The notes beneath the pieces are model-generated. The model saw nothing but the letters and a program-made list of their open reading frames with translations. It was not told the DNA's origin and searched no databases. This document shows positions 11,693 to 21,569 of a DNA stretch of 42,833 bases, in pieces. Positions within the stretch are counted from its first letter, which is position 1. Each line of letters opens with the position of its first letter. The DNA is from Acidothermus sp. Its GTDB lineage: Bacteria; Actinomycetota; Actinomycetes; Acidothermales; Acidothermaceae. The stretch covers positions 1 through 42,833 of the forward strand of contig JAIMAI010000018.1 of the NCBI GenBank assembly GCA_023512015.1. Reading direction: 5' to 3'. Position numbers and translations under genes: made by a program.

Positions 11693-13795
11693 GTGCCCAC
11701 GACTCTGATGACCGATCTGGCCAAGGTCCGCAACATTGGGATCATGGCCCATATCGACGCGGGCAAGACCACTACGACCGAGCGAATCCTCTACTACACC
11801 GGGATCAACTACAAGATCGGTGAAGTCCACGAAGGCTCGGCGACCATGGACTGGATGGCCCAGGAGCAGGAGCGCGGGATCACGATCACTTCGGCCGCGA
11901 CTACCTGCCATTGGAAGGGCCACCAGATCAACATCATCGACACTCCGGGCCACGTCGACTTCACGGTCGAGGTCGAACGTTCCCTGCGGGTCCTCGACGG
12001 AGCGGTCGCCGTGTTCGACGCAGTCGCGGGAGTAGAGCCGCAGTCGGAGACCGTTTGGCGGCAGGCCGACCGTTACCGGGTGCCGCGTATTTGTTTCGTC
12101 AACAAGATGGACCGGGTCGGCGCCGAGTTCCACCGCACGGTCGACATGATCACGAATCGGCTGCAAGCCGTTCCCCTTGTCGTGCAGTTGCCCTGGGGAG
12201 TGGAGTCGGACTTCCGCGGCGTGATCGACCTCGTCGAGATGCGCGGCCTGCTGTGGAGCGGGGACGACAAGGGCGAGAACTACAGCGTGCTCGACATCCC
12301 TACCGACCATCTGGAGGCCGCTCGGGAGTGGCGAGACCGGCTGATCGAAACCCTCGCCGAGCACGACGACGAGATGATGGAGCTCTTCCTGGAGGGCACC
12401 GAGCCCACGGCCGAGCAGATCCGCGCCGCGATTCGGCGGGCCACCATTGCGAACAAGCTGACCCCCGTGCTGTGCGGCAGCGCGTTCAAAAACAAAGGTG
12501 TGCAGCCGATGCTGGACGCCGTCGTGGAGTATCTGCCGAGTCCGTTGGACATCGGGGACGTCGTGGGGTTCCAGCCCGGCGATGAGTCGGTCCTGATCCA
12601 CCGCAAGCCGAGCGACGACGAGCCGTTCACTGCGCTCGCATTCAAGATCATGAGCGATCGCTACCTCGGCAAGCTCACCTACCTGCGGATCTATTCCGGG
12701 CGGCTCACGTCGGGTTCGTCGGTGCTCAACGCGACCAAGGGGAAACGGGAACGGATCGGTCGCGTGCTGCGCATGCACGCCAACAAGCAGGAAGACATCG
12801 AATCCGTCGGCGCGGGTCAGATCGTCGCCGTCGTCGGCCTGAAGCAGACCACGACCGGAGACACGCTTTGCGACCCCGAGCATCCGATCATTTTGGAGTC
12901 GATGACCTTCCCGACCCCGGTGATCAATGTAGCGATCGAGCCCAAGACCAAGGCCGACCAGGAGAAGCTCTCGACCGCGATTCAGCGGCTCGCCGAGGAA
13001 GACCCGACGTTCCAGGTCCACACCGACGAGGAGACCGGTCAGACGATCATCGCGGGGATGGGCGAACTCCACCTCGAGATCATCGTCGACCGGATGAAGC
13101 GGGAGTTCAACGTCGAGGCGAACGTCGGGAAGCCTCAAGTCGCCTACCGCGAGACCATCCGCAAGAAGGTCGAGGGTGTGGAGTACACCCACAAGAAGCA
13201 GACCGGTGGTGCCGGCCAGTTCGCTCGTGTTGTGATCGATCTCGAGCCGGGTGGTGGAACGGACGGCGACACCGGCTACGAGTTCATCAACAAGATCACC
13301 GGTGGCCGTATCCCGCGGGAATTCATTCCCGCCGTGGACGCCGGATGCCAAGAGGCGATGCAATTCGGTGTCCTCGCTGGGTACCCGATGGTCAACGTCG
13401 TCGTCACCCTGCAGGACGGCGCGTACCACGAGGTCGACTCCTCGGAGCTCGCCTTCAAGATCGCCGGATCCATGGCGTTCAAGGAAGCGGCCCGGCGGGC
13501 CGACCCCGTCCTCCTCGAACCGATCATGTCGGTCGAGGTCCGAACCCCCGAGGAGTACATGGGGGACGTCATCGGTGATCTCAACAGCCGACGCGGCACG
13601 ATCCAGGCGATGGACGACATCGGGGGCACCCGCGTCATCCGTGCCCTGGTGCCGCTGTCGGAGATGTTCGGCTACGTAGGTGACCTGCGCGGTCGCACGC
13701 AGGGCCGGGCGAGCTACAGCATGGAGTTCCACTCCTACGCGGAGGTTCCGCGGAACATCGCGGAGGAGATCATCAAGAAGGCCCGAGGCGAGTGA
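11693..13795 (+). CDS. fusA: Elongation factor G
   Basis: A 700-residue translational GTPase that drives tRNA-mRNA translocation and, with RRF, ribosome recycling. The P-loop AHIDAGKTT spans 19-27. Switch II is DTPGHVDF and the base-specificity motif is NKMD. The C-terminal domains contain [26 protein letters not shown] and [12 protein letters not shown] 11693 lies 10 nt after GAGGAAG, and the product begins [20 protein letters not shown]. It sits between rpsG (28 nt upstream) and tuf (61 nt downstream), the usual str order. The intact switch and domain IV motifs indicate a canonical EF-G. Confidence 0.97.
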   Translation: MPTTLMTDLAKVRNIGIMAHIDAGKTTTTERILYYTGINYKIGEVHEGSATMDWMAQEQERGITITSAATTCHWKGHQINIIDTPGHVDFTVEVERSLRVLDGAVAVFDAVAGVEPQSETVWRQADRYRVPRICFVNKMDRVGAEFHRTVDMITNRLQAVPLVVQLPWGVESDFRGVIDLVEMRGLLWSGDDKGENYSVLDIPTDHLEAAREWRDRLIETLAEHDDEMMELFLEGTEPTAEQIRAAIRRATIANKLTPVLCGSAFKNKGVQPMLDAVVEYLPSPLDIGDVVGFQPGDESVLIHRKPSDDEPFTALAFKIMSDRYLGKLTYLRIYSGRLTSGSSVLNATKGKRERIGRVLRMHANKQEDIESVGAGQIVAVVGLKQTTTGDTLCDPEHPIILESMTFPTPVINVAIEPKTKADQEKLSTAIQRLAEEDPTFQVHTDEETGQTIIAGMGELHLEIIVDRMKREFNVEANVGKPQVAYRETIRKKVEGVEYTHKKQTGGAGQFARVVIDLEPGGGTDGDTGYEFINKITGGRIPREFIPAVDAGCQEAMQFGVLAGYPMVNVVVTLQDGAYHEVDSSELAFKIAGSMAFKEAARRADPVLLEPIMSVEVRTPEEYMGDVIGDLNSRRGTIQAMDDIGGTRVIRALVPLSEMFGYVGDLRGRTQGRASYSMEFHSYAEVPRNIAEEIIKKARGE

Positions 13796-13856
13796 TCGAC
13801 TCGGGGAGGCCAACTGTCCGTCGTACGGCGAAGTAACCCATCCCAAGGAGCATCCA

Positions 13857-15050
13857 GTGGCGAAGGCGAAGTTCGAGCGGACCAAGCCGCACGTCAACAT
13901 CGGCACGATCGGTCACATCGACCACGGCAAGACGACGCTGACCGCGGCTATCACCAAGGTCCTGCACGACAAGAACCCGGACCTCAACCCCTTCACGCCG
14001 TTCGAACAGATCGACAAGGCGCCGGAGGAGCGGGCCCGCGGTATCACCATCTCGATTGCGCACGTCGAGTACCAGACCGACAAGCGGCACTACGCGCACG
14101 TCGACTGTCCCGGTCACGCCGACTACATCAAGAACATGATCACTGGCGCGGCGCAGATGGACGGCGCGATCCTCGTCGTCTCGGCCGCGGACGGCCCCAT
14201 GCCACAGACCAAGGAGCACGTCCTCCTTGCGCGGCAGGTGGGCGTCCCCTACATCGTGGTTGCCTTGAACAAGGCCGACATGGTCGACGACGAGGAGATC
14301 CTGCAGCTCGTCGAGCTCGAGGTGCGGGAGCTGCTCAACGCGTACGAGTTCCCCGGTGACGACGTCCCGGTGGTCCGCGTCTCGGCGCTCAAGGCGCTCG
14401 AGGGCGACCCCAAGTGGGCCGAGTCGATCCTCGAGCTGCTCAAGGCGTGCGACGACTACATCCCCGAGCCGGTTCGTGAGATCGACAAGCCGTTCCTCAT
14501 GCCGATCGAGGACGTCTTCTCGATCACCGGTCGTGGGACGGTGGTCACCGGTCGGGTCGAGCGCGGCATCGTCAAGGTCGGCGACGAGGTCGAGATCGTC
14601 GGCATCCATCCGAAGACCCTCAAGACCACCGTCACCGGCGTGGAGATGTTCCGCAAGCTCCTCGACGAGGGCCGGGCCGGTGACAACATCGGTATCCTCC
14701 TGCGGGGCACCAAGCGTGAGGAAGTAGAGCGCGGCCAGGTCGTCTGCAAGCCGGGGAGCATCACCCCGCACACCGAGTTCGAAGCTCAGGTGTACGTGCT
14801 CTCCAAGGACGAAGGTGGTCGTCACACCCCGTTCTTCAACAACTACCGGCCCCAGTTCTACTTCCGGACGACGGACGTCACCGGCGTCGTCACGCTGCCC
14901 GAGGGCACCGAGATGGTCATGCCAGGTGACAACACCACGATGCGGGTGCAGCTCATCCAGCCGATCGCGATGGAGGAAGGCCTCCGTTTCGCGATCCGTG
15001 AAGGAGGCCGCACCGTCGGCGCCGGTAGCGTTACGAAGATCATCAAGTAG
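13857..15050 (+). CDS. tuf: Elongation factor Tu
   Basis: A 397-residue EF-Tu that delivers aminoacyl-tRNA to the ribosome as a GTP complex. Motifs are the P-loop GHIDHGKT (19-26), [16 protein letters not shown] (switch I, catalytic-region Thr), [20 protein letters not shown] (switch II with the catalytic His) and NKAD. Domains 2 and 3 include [12 protein letters not shown] and the ending [17 protein letters not shown] 13857 is set by AAGGAG (13845-13850) and by the normal [12 protein letters not shown] start. The longer in-frame extension to 13680 overlaps fusA and is rejected. A GC-rich stem-loop begins 6 nt after the stop. Confidence 0.98.
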   Translation: MAKAKFERTKPHVNIGTIGHIDHGKTTLTAAITKVLHDKNPDLNPFTPFEQIDKAPEERARGITISIAHVEYQTDKRHYAHVDCPGHADYIKNMITGAAQMDGAILVVSAADGPMPQTKEHVLLARQVGVPYIVVALNKADMVDDEEILQLVELEVRELLNAYEFPGDDVPVVRVSALKALEGDPKWAESILELLKACDDYIPEPVREIDKPFLMPIEDVFSITGRGTVVTGRVERGIVKVGDEVEIVGIHPKTLKTTVTGVEMFRKLLDEGRAGDNIGILLRGTKREEVERGQVVCKPGSITPHTEFEAQVYVLSKDEGGRHTPFFNNYRPQFYFRTTDVTGVVTLPEGTEMVMPGDNTTMRVQLIQPIAMEEGLRFAIREGGRTVGAGSVTKIIK

Positions 15051-15055
15051 CTGAG

Positions 15056-15088
15056 TGCGGCGGCCGGGGATCTTCCTCGGCCGCCGCA
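15056..15088 (+). terminator. Perfect GC-rich stem-loop at the str/S10 operon junction
   Basis: An 11-bp perfect stem (15056-15066 with 15078-15088) can extend by G67-U77, G68-C76, G69-C75 and A70-U74 to about 15 bp with a TCT loop. No T-run follows. It begins 6 nt after the tuf stop and ends 56 nt before the rpsJ start. It may act as a T-less terminator, an RNase processing site or a regulatory structure. Its sequence closely resembles the stem-loop before rpoA (30099-30126): 24 of 28 aligned positions agree. Confidence 0.7.
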
Positions 15089-15144
15089 GCACGCAGATCG
15101 CGGCTCGCAGGACAGCTTTCCACGACGAAGGACGAGGGACCACG

Positions 15145-15453
15145 ATGGCCGGACAGAAGATTCGAATCAGGCTCAAGGCCTATGACCACGAGGTCATCGA
15201 CAGCTCGGCACGCAAGATCGTAGAAACGGTTACGCGTACCGGAGCGCGCGTTGCCGGACCGGTCCCGCTGCCCACCGAGAAGAACGTCTTCTGCGTCATT
15301 CGCTCGCCTCACAAGTACAAGGACAGCCGCGAGCACTTCGAGATGCGCACGCACAAACGTCTGATCGACATCATCGATCCCACGCCGCGGACGGTCGACT
15401 CCCTGATGCGCCTCGACCTTCCCGCAGGTGTCGACATCGAGATCAAGCTGTAG
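15145..15453 (+). CDS. rpsJ: 30S ribosomal protein S10 (NusE)
   Basis: A 102-residue S10, which serves in the 30S head and also as NusE in transcription antitermination with NusB and NusG. The start [19 protein letters not shown], the [10 protein letters not shown] loop and the end [11 protein letters not shown] are canonical. ATG 15145 is chosen over an in-frame GTG at 15055, which would translate through the stem-loop; GAAGGACGAGGGA lies just upstream of the ATG. It is the first gene of the S10 operon. I found no convincing promoter in the 94-nt gap after tuf, so readthrough from the str promoter is likely. Confidence 0.97.
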   Translation: MAGQKIRIRLKAYDHEVIDSSARKIVETVTRTGARVAGPVPLPTEKNVFCVIRSPHKYKDSREHFEMRTHKRLIDIIDPTPRTVDSLMRLDLPAGVDIEIKL

Positions 15454-15468
15454 GGGGACGTACTCACG

Positions 15469-16134
15469 ATGGCGAAGCAGATCAAAGGGTTGTTGGGCGA
15501 GAAGCTCGGCATGACCCAGGTCTTCGACGAGGCCGGTCGAGTCGTCCCGGTCACGGTGCTGCGGGCCGGTCCGTGCGTCGTCACGCAGGTGCGGACGCCG
15601 CAAACCGATGGGTACGCCGCGGTGCAGATCGGATACGGAGCGATCGATCCGCGCAAGGTGAACAAGCCGTTGGCCGGGCACTTCCGGCGAGCCGGCGTCA
15701 CGCCGCGCCGGTACCTGGCGGAGGTACGCACCGCCGACGCCACCGAGTACACCCTCGGGCAAGAACTGACGGTCGACATCTTCACCCCCGGGCAGCGGGT
15801 CGACGTCGTCGGGACCAGCAAGGGCAAAGGCTTCGCCGGGGTGATGAAGCGGCACAACTTCCGCGGCTTGCCCGACTCGCACGGAACCGAGCGCAAGCAT
15901 CGTTCCCCGGGTTCGATCGGGGCCTGTGCCACCCCAGGGCGGGTCTTCAAGGGTCTGCGCATGGCGGGCCGCATGGGAGGGCGTCGGGTCACCGTCCAGA
16001 ACCTGACGGTCCAGGCGGTCAAGCCCGAGGAGAACCTCCTGCTGATCAAGGGGGCGGTCCCCGGGAACAACGGAACCCTCGTGTACGTGCACACCGCGGC
16101 TAAGGGCGGCGTCGACGGAGGGAGTGGCGCATGA
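15469..16134 (+). CDS. rplC: 50S ribosomal protein L3
   Basis: A 221-residue L3 that starts 23S rRNA assembly and reaches with a loop toward the peptidyl-transferase centre. Motifs are [36 protein letters not shown], the [15 protein letters not shown] loop and [18 protein letters not shown] 15469 lies 15 nt after the rpsJ stop with AGGGGGA upstream. Its stop overlaps the rplD start in ATGA (16131-16134), a translational coupling that repeats through this operon. Confidence 0.97.
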   Translation: MAKQIKGLLGEKLGMTQVFDEAGRVVPVTVLRAGPCVVTQVRTPQTDGYAAVQIGYGAIDPRKVNKPLAGHFRRAGVTPRRYLAEVRTADATEYTLGQELTVDIFTPGQRVDVVGTSKGKGFAGVMKRHNFRGLPDSHGTERKHRSPGSIGACATPGRVFKGLRMAGRMGGRRVTVQNLTVQAVKPEENLLLIKGAVPGNNGTLVYVHTAAKGGVDGGSGA

Positions 16135-16772
16135 CGACCGTTGCCGTTGCCGGCACCGACCGAACCGTGGAGCTCCCCGGCGAGCTGTTCGACGTCCAGG
16201 TCAACGTGCCGCTCATCCACCAGGTGGTGGTTGCCCAGCTGGCCGCCGCCCGGCAGGGGACGCATGCCACCCGCACCCGAGGCGAGGTGTCGGGGGGTGG
16301 CAAGAAGCCGTACCGGCAGAAGGGCACCGGACGAGCCCGCCAGGGGTCGATCAGAGCTCCGCAGTTCACCGGTGGTGGGGTGGTGCACGGTCCCACGCCC
16401 CGCCGTTACGACCAGCGGACCCCGAAGAAGATGAAGGCGGCTGCGCTGCGGGGGGCGTTGTCGGACCGAGCCAGGGCCGGTCGCGTCCACGTGATCCCGC
16501 AGGTGGTGGACGGCGAGACGCCGTCGACCAAGGCGGCCCTGACGGCGCTGCGTGGCGTGCTCCGTACGAGCGATCGCTCGGTGCTCCTCGTAGTCGATCG
16601 CGGCGACGAAGCGGGGTGGAAGAGCGCGCGAAATCTCCCGAACGTGCGGTTGAGCGTTCCTGATCAGTTGAACGCCTACGACGTTTTGATCAGCGACGAT
16701 GTCGTCTTCACCGAGGCGGCGTTGGCTGCGTTCACGGGTCGCAGGACGGAACAGTCGGAGGAGAACCAATGA
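16131..16772 (+). CDS. rplD: 50S ribosomal protein L4
   Basis: A 213-residue L4 with a globular domain and an extended loop that lines the exit tunnel. The loop sequence [19 protein letters not shown] is intact, as is [15 protein letters not shown], where macrolide-resistance changes usually map. In E. coli L4 represses the S10 operon and modulates RNase E; I see no S10-leader-like structure before rpsJ that would show this here. It overlaps rplC by 4 nt and rplW by 4 nt. The C-terminus ends in a short polar tail (TEQSEENQ). Confidence 0.97.
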   Translation: MTTVAVAGTDRTVELPGELFDVQVNVPLIHQVVVAQLAAARQGTHATRTRGEVSGGGKKPYRQKGTGRARQGSIRAPQFTGGGVVHGPTPRRYDQRTPKKMKAAALRGALSDRARAGRVHVIPQVVDGETPSTKAALTALRGVLRTSDRSVLLVVDRGDEAGWKSARNLPNVRLSVPDQLNAYDVLISDDVVFTEAALAAFTGRRTEQSEENQ

Positions 16773-17065
16773 GCGCCGATCCGCGTGACGTACTGCTCGC
16801 ACCTGTGATCTCTGAGAAGAGTTACGGCTTACTCGATCAGAACAAGTACACGTTCCTCGTTGCGCCGGACGCCAACAAGAGCCAGATAAAGATCGCCGTC
16901 GAGAAGGTGTTCAACGTCCGGGTGCTCGACGTGAACACCTTGAACCGGCAGGGCAAGCGCAAGCGGACCCGGCGCGGATGGGGCAAGCGCAAGGACACCA
17001 AGCGTGCGATCGTGACCGTCGCTGCGGGCGATCGGATCGACATCTTCGGTCCGCCGGTCAGCTGA
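16769..17065 (+). CDS. rplW: 50S ribosomal protein L23
   Basis: A 98-residue L23, which sits beside the exit tunnel and is the docking site for trigger factor and SRP. It shows [40 protein letters not shown] and the basic loop [18 protein letters not shown]. The ATG overlaps the rplD stop as ATGA. rplB follows after 16 nt. Length and motifs are standard for the family. Confidence 0.97.
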   Translation: MSADPRDVLLAPVISEKSYGLLDQNKYTFLVAPDANKSQIKIAVEKVFNVRVLDVNTLNRQGKRKRTRRGWGKRKDTKRAIVTVAAGDRIDIFGPPVS

Positions 17066-17081
17066 AGCAGGAAGGCGAGCA

Positions 17082-17918
17082 ATGGGTATCCGGAAATACA
17101 AGCCGACGACGCCGGGACGCCGCGGCGCGAGCGTCGCCGACTTCGTGGAGCTCACCCGCGACCATCCCGAGAAGTCGCTCGTGCGCCCCTTGCATTCGAA
17201 GGGTGGCCGCAACGCACACGGCCGGATCACCACCCGGCACCAAGGAGGCGGCCACAAGCGGGCCTATCGGGTGATCGACTTCAAGCGGGCCGACAAGGAC
17301 GGCATTCCGGCGAAGGTGGCACACATCGAGTACGACCCGAACCGCACCGCCCGGATCGCCTTGCTGCACTACGCGGACGGCGAAAAGCGCTACATCCTTG
17401 CTCCCGCTCGCCTCGCCCAAGGCGACGTGGTGGAGTCCGGGCCGGGAAGCGACATCAAACCCGGCAACAACCTGCCGCTGCGCAACATCCCGGTGGGAAC
17501 CGTCGTCCATGCGATCGAGCTGCGTCCCGGAGGCGGCGCGAAGATCGCACGGTCGGCCGGGGCGAGCGTCCAACTGGTCGCGAAGGAAGGCATGTACGCC
17601 CAGTTGCGGATGCCGTCCGGGGAGATTCGCAACGTCGACGTCCGGTGCCGGGCCACGGTGGGGGAGGTCGGCAACGCCGAACAATCGAACATCAACTGGG
17701 GGAAGGCCGGGCGGATGCGTTGGAAGGGCAAGCGCCCGAGCGTCCGCGGCGTGGCGATGAACCCGATCGACCACCCCCTCGGCGGTGGAGAAGGGAAGTC
17801 CTCCGGTGGGCGTCACCCGGTGAGTCCGTGGGGCAAGCCCGAGGGGCGCACTCGTCGCAAGCACAAGCCGAGCGACAAGTTGATCGTTCGTCGTCGCAAG
17901 TCCAACAAGAAGCGCTAG
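17082..17918 (+). CDS. rplB: 50S ribosomal protein L2
   Basis: A 278-residue L2, one of the proteins nearest the peptidyl-transferase centre and needed for subunit association. Motifs are [56 protein letters not shown] and the C-terminal loop [15 protein letters not shown] with its functional histidine. The basic tail ends in RRRKSNKKR. The ATG at 17082 follows a GAAGGCGAG site. It lies between rplW and rpsS, the normal order. Confidence 0.98.
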   Translation: MGIRKYKPTTPGRRGASVADFVELTRDHPEKSLVRPLHSKGGRNAHGRITTRHQGGGHKRAYRVIDFKRADKDGIPAKVAHIEYDPNRTARIALLHYADGEKRYILAPARLAQGDVVESGPGSDIKPGNNLPLRNIPVGTVVHAIELRPGGGAKIARSAGASVQLVAKEGMYAQLRMPSGEIRNVDVRCRATVGEVGNAEQSNINWGKAGRMRWKGKRPSVRGVAMNPIDHPLGGGEGKSSGGRHPVSPWGKPEGRTRRKHKPSDKLIVRRRKSNKKR

Positions 17919-17930
17919 GAGCTCTCCGCG

Positions 17931-18212
17931 ATGCCGCGCAGCCTGAAGAAGGGGCCCTTCGTCGACGACCACCTGCTGAAAAAGGTGGAGGCGCAGAACG
18001 CCAAGGGCACCAAGAACGTGATCAAAACGTGGTCGCGTCGCTCGATGATCGTTCCCGAGATGATCGGGCACACGATCGCCGTCCACGACGGGCGGAAACA
18101 CGTTCCGATCTTCATCACCGAGGCGATGATCGGGCACAAGCTGGGCGAGTTCGCTCCGACCCGCACCTTCCGTGGGCACGTCAAGGAAGATCGGAGGTCT
18201 CGGCGTGGCTAG
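17931..18212 (+). CDS. rpsS: 30S ribosomal protein S19
   Basis: A 93-residue S19 of the 30S head, which contacts S13 and the A-site finger bridge. It begins [19 protein letters not shown] and contains [20 protein letters not shown] and [19 protein letters not shown] at 17917-17921 precedes the ATG. The last 8 nt overlap the start of rplV, so the two are probably coupled. Confidence 0.98.
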   Translation: MPRSLKKGPFVDDHLLKKVEAQNAKGTKNVIKTWSRRSMIVPEMIGHTIAVHDGRKHVPIFITEAMIGHKLGEFAPTRTFRGHVKEDRRSRRG

Positions 18213-18963
18213 TCCGCTTGGTTCGACGGCATCGCTTTCCGGACCGGTCATTCGGGCCCGCGCGCGCCTCCGCTACTCGACGATCACTCCGATGAAGGCG
18301 CGGCGGGTCGTGGACATGATCAGAGGCCTGCCTGCCGACGAAGCGCTCGCGCTGCTCCGCTTCGCCCCGCAGGCGGCGAGTGCCACGGTTTACAAGCTGC
18401 TGGAGAGCGCGATCGCCAACGCCCAACAGGAGGCGGCCAAACAAGGGGAAAGGCTGGATGTCGAAGACCTGGTCGTCTCCACGGCTTACGTCGACGAAGG
18501 CCCGACCCTCAAGCGTTTCCGTCCGCGGGCCCAAGGTCGGGCCTACCGCATTCGCAAGCGCACGAGTCACATCACGATCCACGTGGAATCCTGGCCGGCC
18601 GAGGCCGAGAGCCGGGCGGCACGGCGGGCGATCCCCAAGGGGAGTCGGCATCGTCGTCCGATGATCCGGACGATCGGCGCGACCCGCACGACTGCTGGGG
18701 CTGTGACGGAGCCCGCGGCCGCGGCGCCGTCCGAGCCGGAGCAGGCTGCGGCCGAAGCCGCGCCGCTCACCGAGACGTCCGTCGCGGAGTCCGCCGAGAC
18801 CCCGGCGAGCCAGGCGGCCGAGGAGAGTGCCGGGGCTTCGCAGGTGAGCGAGAAGCCGAAGAAGACCCCATCTCGCCGGCCCGCCGCCCGCAAACCGAAG
18901 GACGAAGGCGCAGGCAGCTCCGAGGGTGACGGCAGTTCGAACGACGAAGGAGGGACCCGCTAA
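18205..18963 (+). CDS. rplV: 50S ribosomal protein L22 with long C-terminal extension
   Basis: A 252-residue L22. The conserved domain occupies about residues 16-129, with [31 protein letters not shown] and the beta-hairpin [20 protein letters not shown] that lines the exit tunnel. Residues about 130-252 form an added Ala/Glu/Ser/Pro-rich, then Lys/Arg-rich and finally acidic tail. L22 is about 115 residues in most bacteria; actinobacteria often carry tails, but this one is long. GTG 18205 is supported by GGAGGT (18193-18198) 6 nt upstream. It overlaps rpsS by 8 nt, and rpsC starts directly after the TAA. Confidence 0.95.
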   Translation: MASPLGSTASLSGPVIRARARLRYSTITPMKARRVVDMIRGLPADEALALLRFAPQAASATVYKLLESAIANAQQEAAKQGERLDVEDLVVSTAYVDEGPTLKRFRPRAQGRAYRIRKRTSHITIHVESWPAEAESRAARRAIPKGSRHRRPMIRTIGATRTTAGAVTEPAAAAPSEPEQAAAEAAPLTETSVAESAETPASQAAEESAGASQVSEKPKKTPSRRPAARKPKDEGAGSSEGDGSSNDEGGTR

Positions 18964-19860
18964 GTGGGCCAGAAAGTCAACCCGCACGGGTTCCGGCTCG
19001 GGATCACGACGGATTTCGTGAGCCGCTGGTACGCCGACCGGATGTACCGCGACTACGTGAAAGAGGACGTCGCGATCCGCCGGATGATGACGCGCGGCAT
19101 GGAACGGGCGGGTATCTCCCGCGTCGAGATCGAACGCACGCGCGATCGGGTCCGGGTCGACATCCACACCGCGCGTCCCGGCATCGTGATCGGACGACGG
19201 GGCGCCGAGGCCGACCGGATCAGGGCCGATCTCGAGAAGCTGACCAAGAAGCAGGTACAGCTCAACATTCTCGAGGTGAAGAACCCCGAGATCGACGCAC
19301 AGCTGGTGGCTCAGGGTGTGGCCGAGCAGCTCAGCCAGCGGGTGTCGTTCCGCCGGGCCATGCGCAAGGCCATGCAGAGTGCGCTCAAAGCCGGCGCCAA
19401 GGGGGTGCGGGTCCAGGTCGCCGGCCGGTTGGGCGGCGCCGAGATGAGCCGCACGGAGTTCTACCGCGAAGGCCGGGTGCCGCTCCACACCCTTCGCGCA
19501 GACATCGACTACGGCTTCTACGAGGCGCGGACCACCTTCGGCCGGATCGGCGTCAAGGTGTGGATTTACAAGGGTGAGGTCATCGCAGGCCGAGACCACG
19601 ATGGTGCGCGGATTCCGCCGCGGGTACAGACCCGACCGACCCGGCAGCGCACCGCCAAGCGGGAAATCGCGGAAGCCGCTCCCGGCGTTTCTCCGCAGAC
19701 ACCGCCGACCGGCTCTGAGGAAGCGGTGGCCAGCTCCGAGGAAGCGGCGGTCGCGGCTACCGACGAACGCGCTACTACCTCCAGTCCAGCGGCTACCGCG
19801 CCCGCATCGGAGTCCGAGGCCGTTGCCGCGGCCGAGGGTGCTGAGGGAGAGGAGAAGTGA
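18964..19860 (+). CDS. rpsC: 30S ribosomal protein S3 with acidic C-terminal tail
   Basis: A 298-residue S3, part of the mRNA entry channel and of ribosomal helicase activity. The KH domain has the GxxG loop GRRG at 77-80, and the C-terminal domain includes [20 protein letters not shown] and [11 protein letters not shown]. The conserved region ends near residue 212. A low-complexity tail rich in Ala, Glu, Ser and Thr follows to 298. GTG 18964 follows the rplV TAA with no spacing, so translation may be re-initiated by the same ribosomes. Tails on S3 are known in actinobacteria; its role here is unknown. Confidence 0.96.
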   Translation: MGQKVNPHGFRLGITTDFVSRWYADRMYRDYVKEDVAIRRMMTRGMERAGISRVEIERTRDRVRVDIHTARPGIVIGRRGAEADRIRADLEKLTKKQVQLNILEVKNPEIDAQLVAQGVAEQLSQRVSFRRAMRKAMQSALKAGAKGVRVQVAGRLGGAEMSRTEFYREGRVPLHTLRADIDYGFYEARTTFGRIGVKVWIYKGEVIAGRDHDGARIPPRVQTRPTRQRTAKREIAEAAPGVSPQTPPTGSEEAVASSEEAAVAATDERATTSSPAATAPASESEAVAAAEGAEGEEK

Positions 19861-19863
19861 GCC

Positions 19864-20283
19864 GTGCTCATTCCTCGTAAGGTCAAGCACCGCAAGCAGC
19901 ATCACCCGAAGCGAACGGGTGTCGCCAAAGGGGGGACCCGTGTCGTCTTCGGTGAATACGGCATCCAAGCGCTCGAGCCGGCCTACGTGACCAACCGGCA
20001 GATCGAATCGGCGCGTATCGCCATGACTCGACACATCCGCCGTGGCGGCAAGGTGTGGATCACGATCTTCCCGGATCGGCCGCTCACCAAGAAACCCGCC
20101 GAGACCCGAATGGGGTCCGGTAAGGGGTCCCCGGAATGGTGGGTCGCCAACGTCAAGCCCGGCCGGGTGATGTTCGAACTCGCCGGAGTTCCCGAGCCGG
20201 TCGCCCGCGAGGCGCTTCGACGCGCGATGCACAAATTGCCGATGAAATGTCGGTTCGTTCGTCGCGAAGTGGAGGCGTCGTGA
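19864..20283 (+). CDS. rplP: 50S ribosomal protein L16
   Basis: A 139-residue L16 that helps organise the A-site region and binds 23S and 5S rRNA. It starts [19 protein letters not shown] and carries [17 protein letters not shown], the [14 protein letters not shown] loop near the peptidyl-transferase centre and [19 protein letters not shown] 19864 comes 3 nt after the rpsC stop. Its own stop overlaps the rpmC start as GTGA. Confidence 0.98.
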   Translation: MLIPRKVKHRKQHHPKRTGVAKGGTRVVFGEYGIQALEPAYVTNRQIESARIAMTRHIRRGGKVWITIFPDRPLTKKPAETRMGSGKGSPEWWVANVKPGRVMFELAGVPEPVAREALRRAMHKLPMKCRFVRREVEAS

Positions 20284-20513
20284 CGAAAAAGGCTGAAGAG
20301 CTGCGCGGCCTGGAGATGGACGAATTGCAGAGCAGGCTGCGCGAAGCCAAGGACGAATTGTTCAAGCTGCGTTTCCAGTTCGCGTCCGGTCAACTGGAGA
20401 ACCACGGCCGGCTTCGTGCCGTGCGCAGGGACATCGCACGTATCTACACGGTCATGCGAGAGATGGAGCTCGGCATCACGGTGAAGGAAGAGAAGACCGA
20501 GGGCGCGGCATGA
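20280..20513 (+). CDS. rpmC: 50S ribosomal protein L29
   Basis: A 77-residue L29, a small helical-hairpin protein next to L23 at the tunnel exit that contributes to trigger-factor and SRP docking. The product is [20 protein letters not shown] onward, with the family pattern [18 protein letters not shown] and [16 protein letters not shown]. The GTG at 20280 overlaps the rplP stop by 4 nt (GTGA). A longer in-frame reading back to 20136 lies inside rplP and is rejected. The stop overlaps rpsQ as ATGA. Confidence 0.95.
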   Translation: MTKKAEELRGLEMDELQSRLREAKDELFKLRFQFASGQLENHGRLRAVRRDIARIYTVMREMELGITVKEEKTEGAA

Positions 20514-20797
20514 GTGAACAACAGACCGTAACGACCGCACCGAAGCGTCGAGGGTTTCGCAAGGTACGCGAAGGGGTCGTCGTCAGCGACAAGATGGACA
20601 AGACCATCGTGGTCGCCGTCGAAGACCGGGTGAAACACCCCCTGTACGGCAAGGTCATGCGCCGCACCAGCAAGTTGAAGGCGCACGACGAGCGCAACGA
20701 GGCCGGCATCGGCGACCGCGTCCTGCTGATGGAGACGCGGCCGTTGTCGGCGACCAAACGGTGGCGGTTGGTGCGCATCGTGGAGAAGGCGAAGTAG
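20510..20797 (+). CDS. rpsQ: 30S ribosomal protein S17
   Basis: A 95-residue S17, an OB-fold primary binder of the 16S 5' domain. It has the family core [40 protein letters not shown] and [13 protein letters not shown]. The ATG at 20510 overlaps the rpmC stop by 4 nt. It is the last gene of the S10 operon by the E. coli definition. A stem-loop (20804-20832) follows before rplN. Confidence 0.97.
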   Translation: MSEQQTVTTAPKRRGFRKVREGVVVSDKMDKTIVVAVEDRVKHPLYGKVMRRTSKLKAHDERNEAGIGDRVLLMETRPLSATKRWRLVRIVEKAK

Positions 20798-20803
20798 GCG
20801 GGA

Positions 20804-20832
20804 ATTCGTCGGCGGCGTGCGCCGATGCGAAT
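20804..20832 (+). promoter_or_regulatory. Stem-loop at the S10/spc operon junction, upstream of rplN
   Basis: ATTCG (20804-20808) followed by TCGGCG (20809-20814) pairs with CGCCGA (20820-20825) and CGAAT (20828-20832). This gives an 11-bp stem with a 2-nt bulge and a 5-nt loop. It fills most of the 51-nt gap between rpsQ and rplN and ends 16 nt before the rplN GTG, close to its ribosome-binding region. There is no T-run. It may be a processing or translational-control element (inference). Confidence 0.5.
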
Positions 20833-20848
20833 GTGACGGGAGCGAGCA

Positions 20849-21217
20849 GTGATACAGCAAGAGTCGCGACTGAAGGTCGCCGACAACACCGGGGCACGGG
20901 AAATCCTGTGCATCCGGGTGCTCGGCGGCTCCGGTCGGCGTTATGCGGGCATCGGTGACGTCATCATCGCAACGGTCAAGGACGCCCTGCCCGGTGCGGG
21001 TGTGAAGAAGGGGGACGTCGTCAAGGCGGTGGTGGTTCGGACGGCGAAGGAACGTCGTCGCCCCGACGGGTCCTACATCAAATTCGACGAGAACGCCGCC
21101 GTGCTCATCAAGGACGGCGGTGATCCGCGTGGGACTCGTATCTTCGGGCCCGTCGGCCGAGAGCTGCGCGACAAGAAATTCATGCGCATCATCTCGCTCG
21201 CGCCGGAGGTGTTGTGA
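20849..21217 (+). CDS. rplN: 50S ribosomal protein L14
   Basis: A 122-residue L14, located at the 30S interface and forming bridges with 16S rRNA; it is also the target of the silencing factor RsfS. Motifs are [36 protein letters not shown] and the C-terminal [23 protein letters not shown] 20849 follows GGGAGCGAG. Its TGA overlaps the rplX ATG by one base. It opens the spc operon. Confidence 0.97.
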   Translation: MIQQESRLKVADNTGAREILCIRVLGGSGRRYAGIGDVIIATVKDALPGAGVKKGDVVKAVVVRTAKERRRPDGSYIKFDENAAVLIKDGGDPRGTRIFGPVGRELRDKKFMRIISLAPEVL

Positions 21218-21561
21218 TGGCCGGCCTGAAGGTCCGCAAGGGAGACACGGTGCAGGTCATCTCCGGGAAGGACCGGGGAGCCAAAGGCAAGGTCATCGAG
21301 GCTTTCCCGCGGGAGAGTCGGCTGCTGGTCGAAGGTGTCAACCGGATCCGCAAGCACACGAAGGTGACGTCGACGACACGCGGGGCCAAGACCGGGGGCA
21401 TCGTCACCCAGGAAGCTCCGATCCACGTGAGCAACGTCATGGTCGTCTGTCCGGAATGCGACCGGCCGACCCGAGTCGGGAGACGGCAACAGGTAGTTGA
21501 CGAAGCGACGGGCAAGACCCGCCCGGTGCGGGTGTGCAAGCGTTGCGGCAAGGAGTTCTAG
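21217..21561 (+). CDS. rplX: 50S ribosomal protein L24, Cys4 form
   Basis: A 114-residue L24, an assembly initiator near the exit tunnel. The KOW motif is KKGD-like ([20 protein letters not shown]). The C-terminal part carries C78-x2-C81 and C107-x2-C110, a zinc-ribbon-like pattern found in many actinobacterial and other L24 proteins. The start is ATG 21217, 6 nt after GGAGGT (21205-21210). The adjacent in-frame GTG 21214 would be only 3 nt from it. It overlaps rplN by one base and is followed 8 nt later by rplE. Confidence 0.96.
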   Translation: MAGLKVRKGDTVQVISGKDRGAKGKVIEAFPRESRLLVEGVNRIRKHTKVTSTTRGAKTGGIVTQEAPIHVSNVMVVCPECDRPTRVGRRQQVVDEATGKTRPVRVCKRCGKEF

Positions 21562-21569
21562 GGATCGCT

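Noticed and set aside
11597-13906. A 769-codon minus-strand frame opposite fusA
   Set aside because: It is a shadow of fusA for the same reason; no start signal or promoter fits it.
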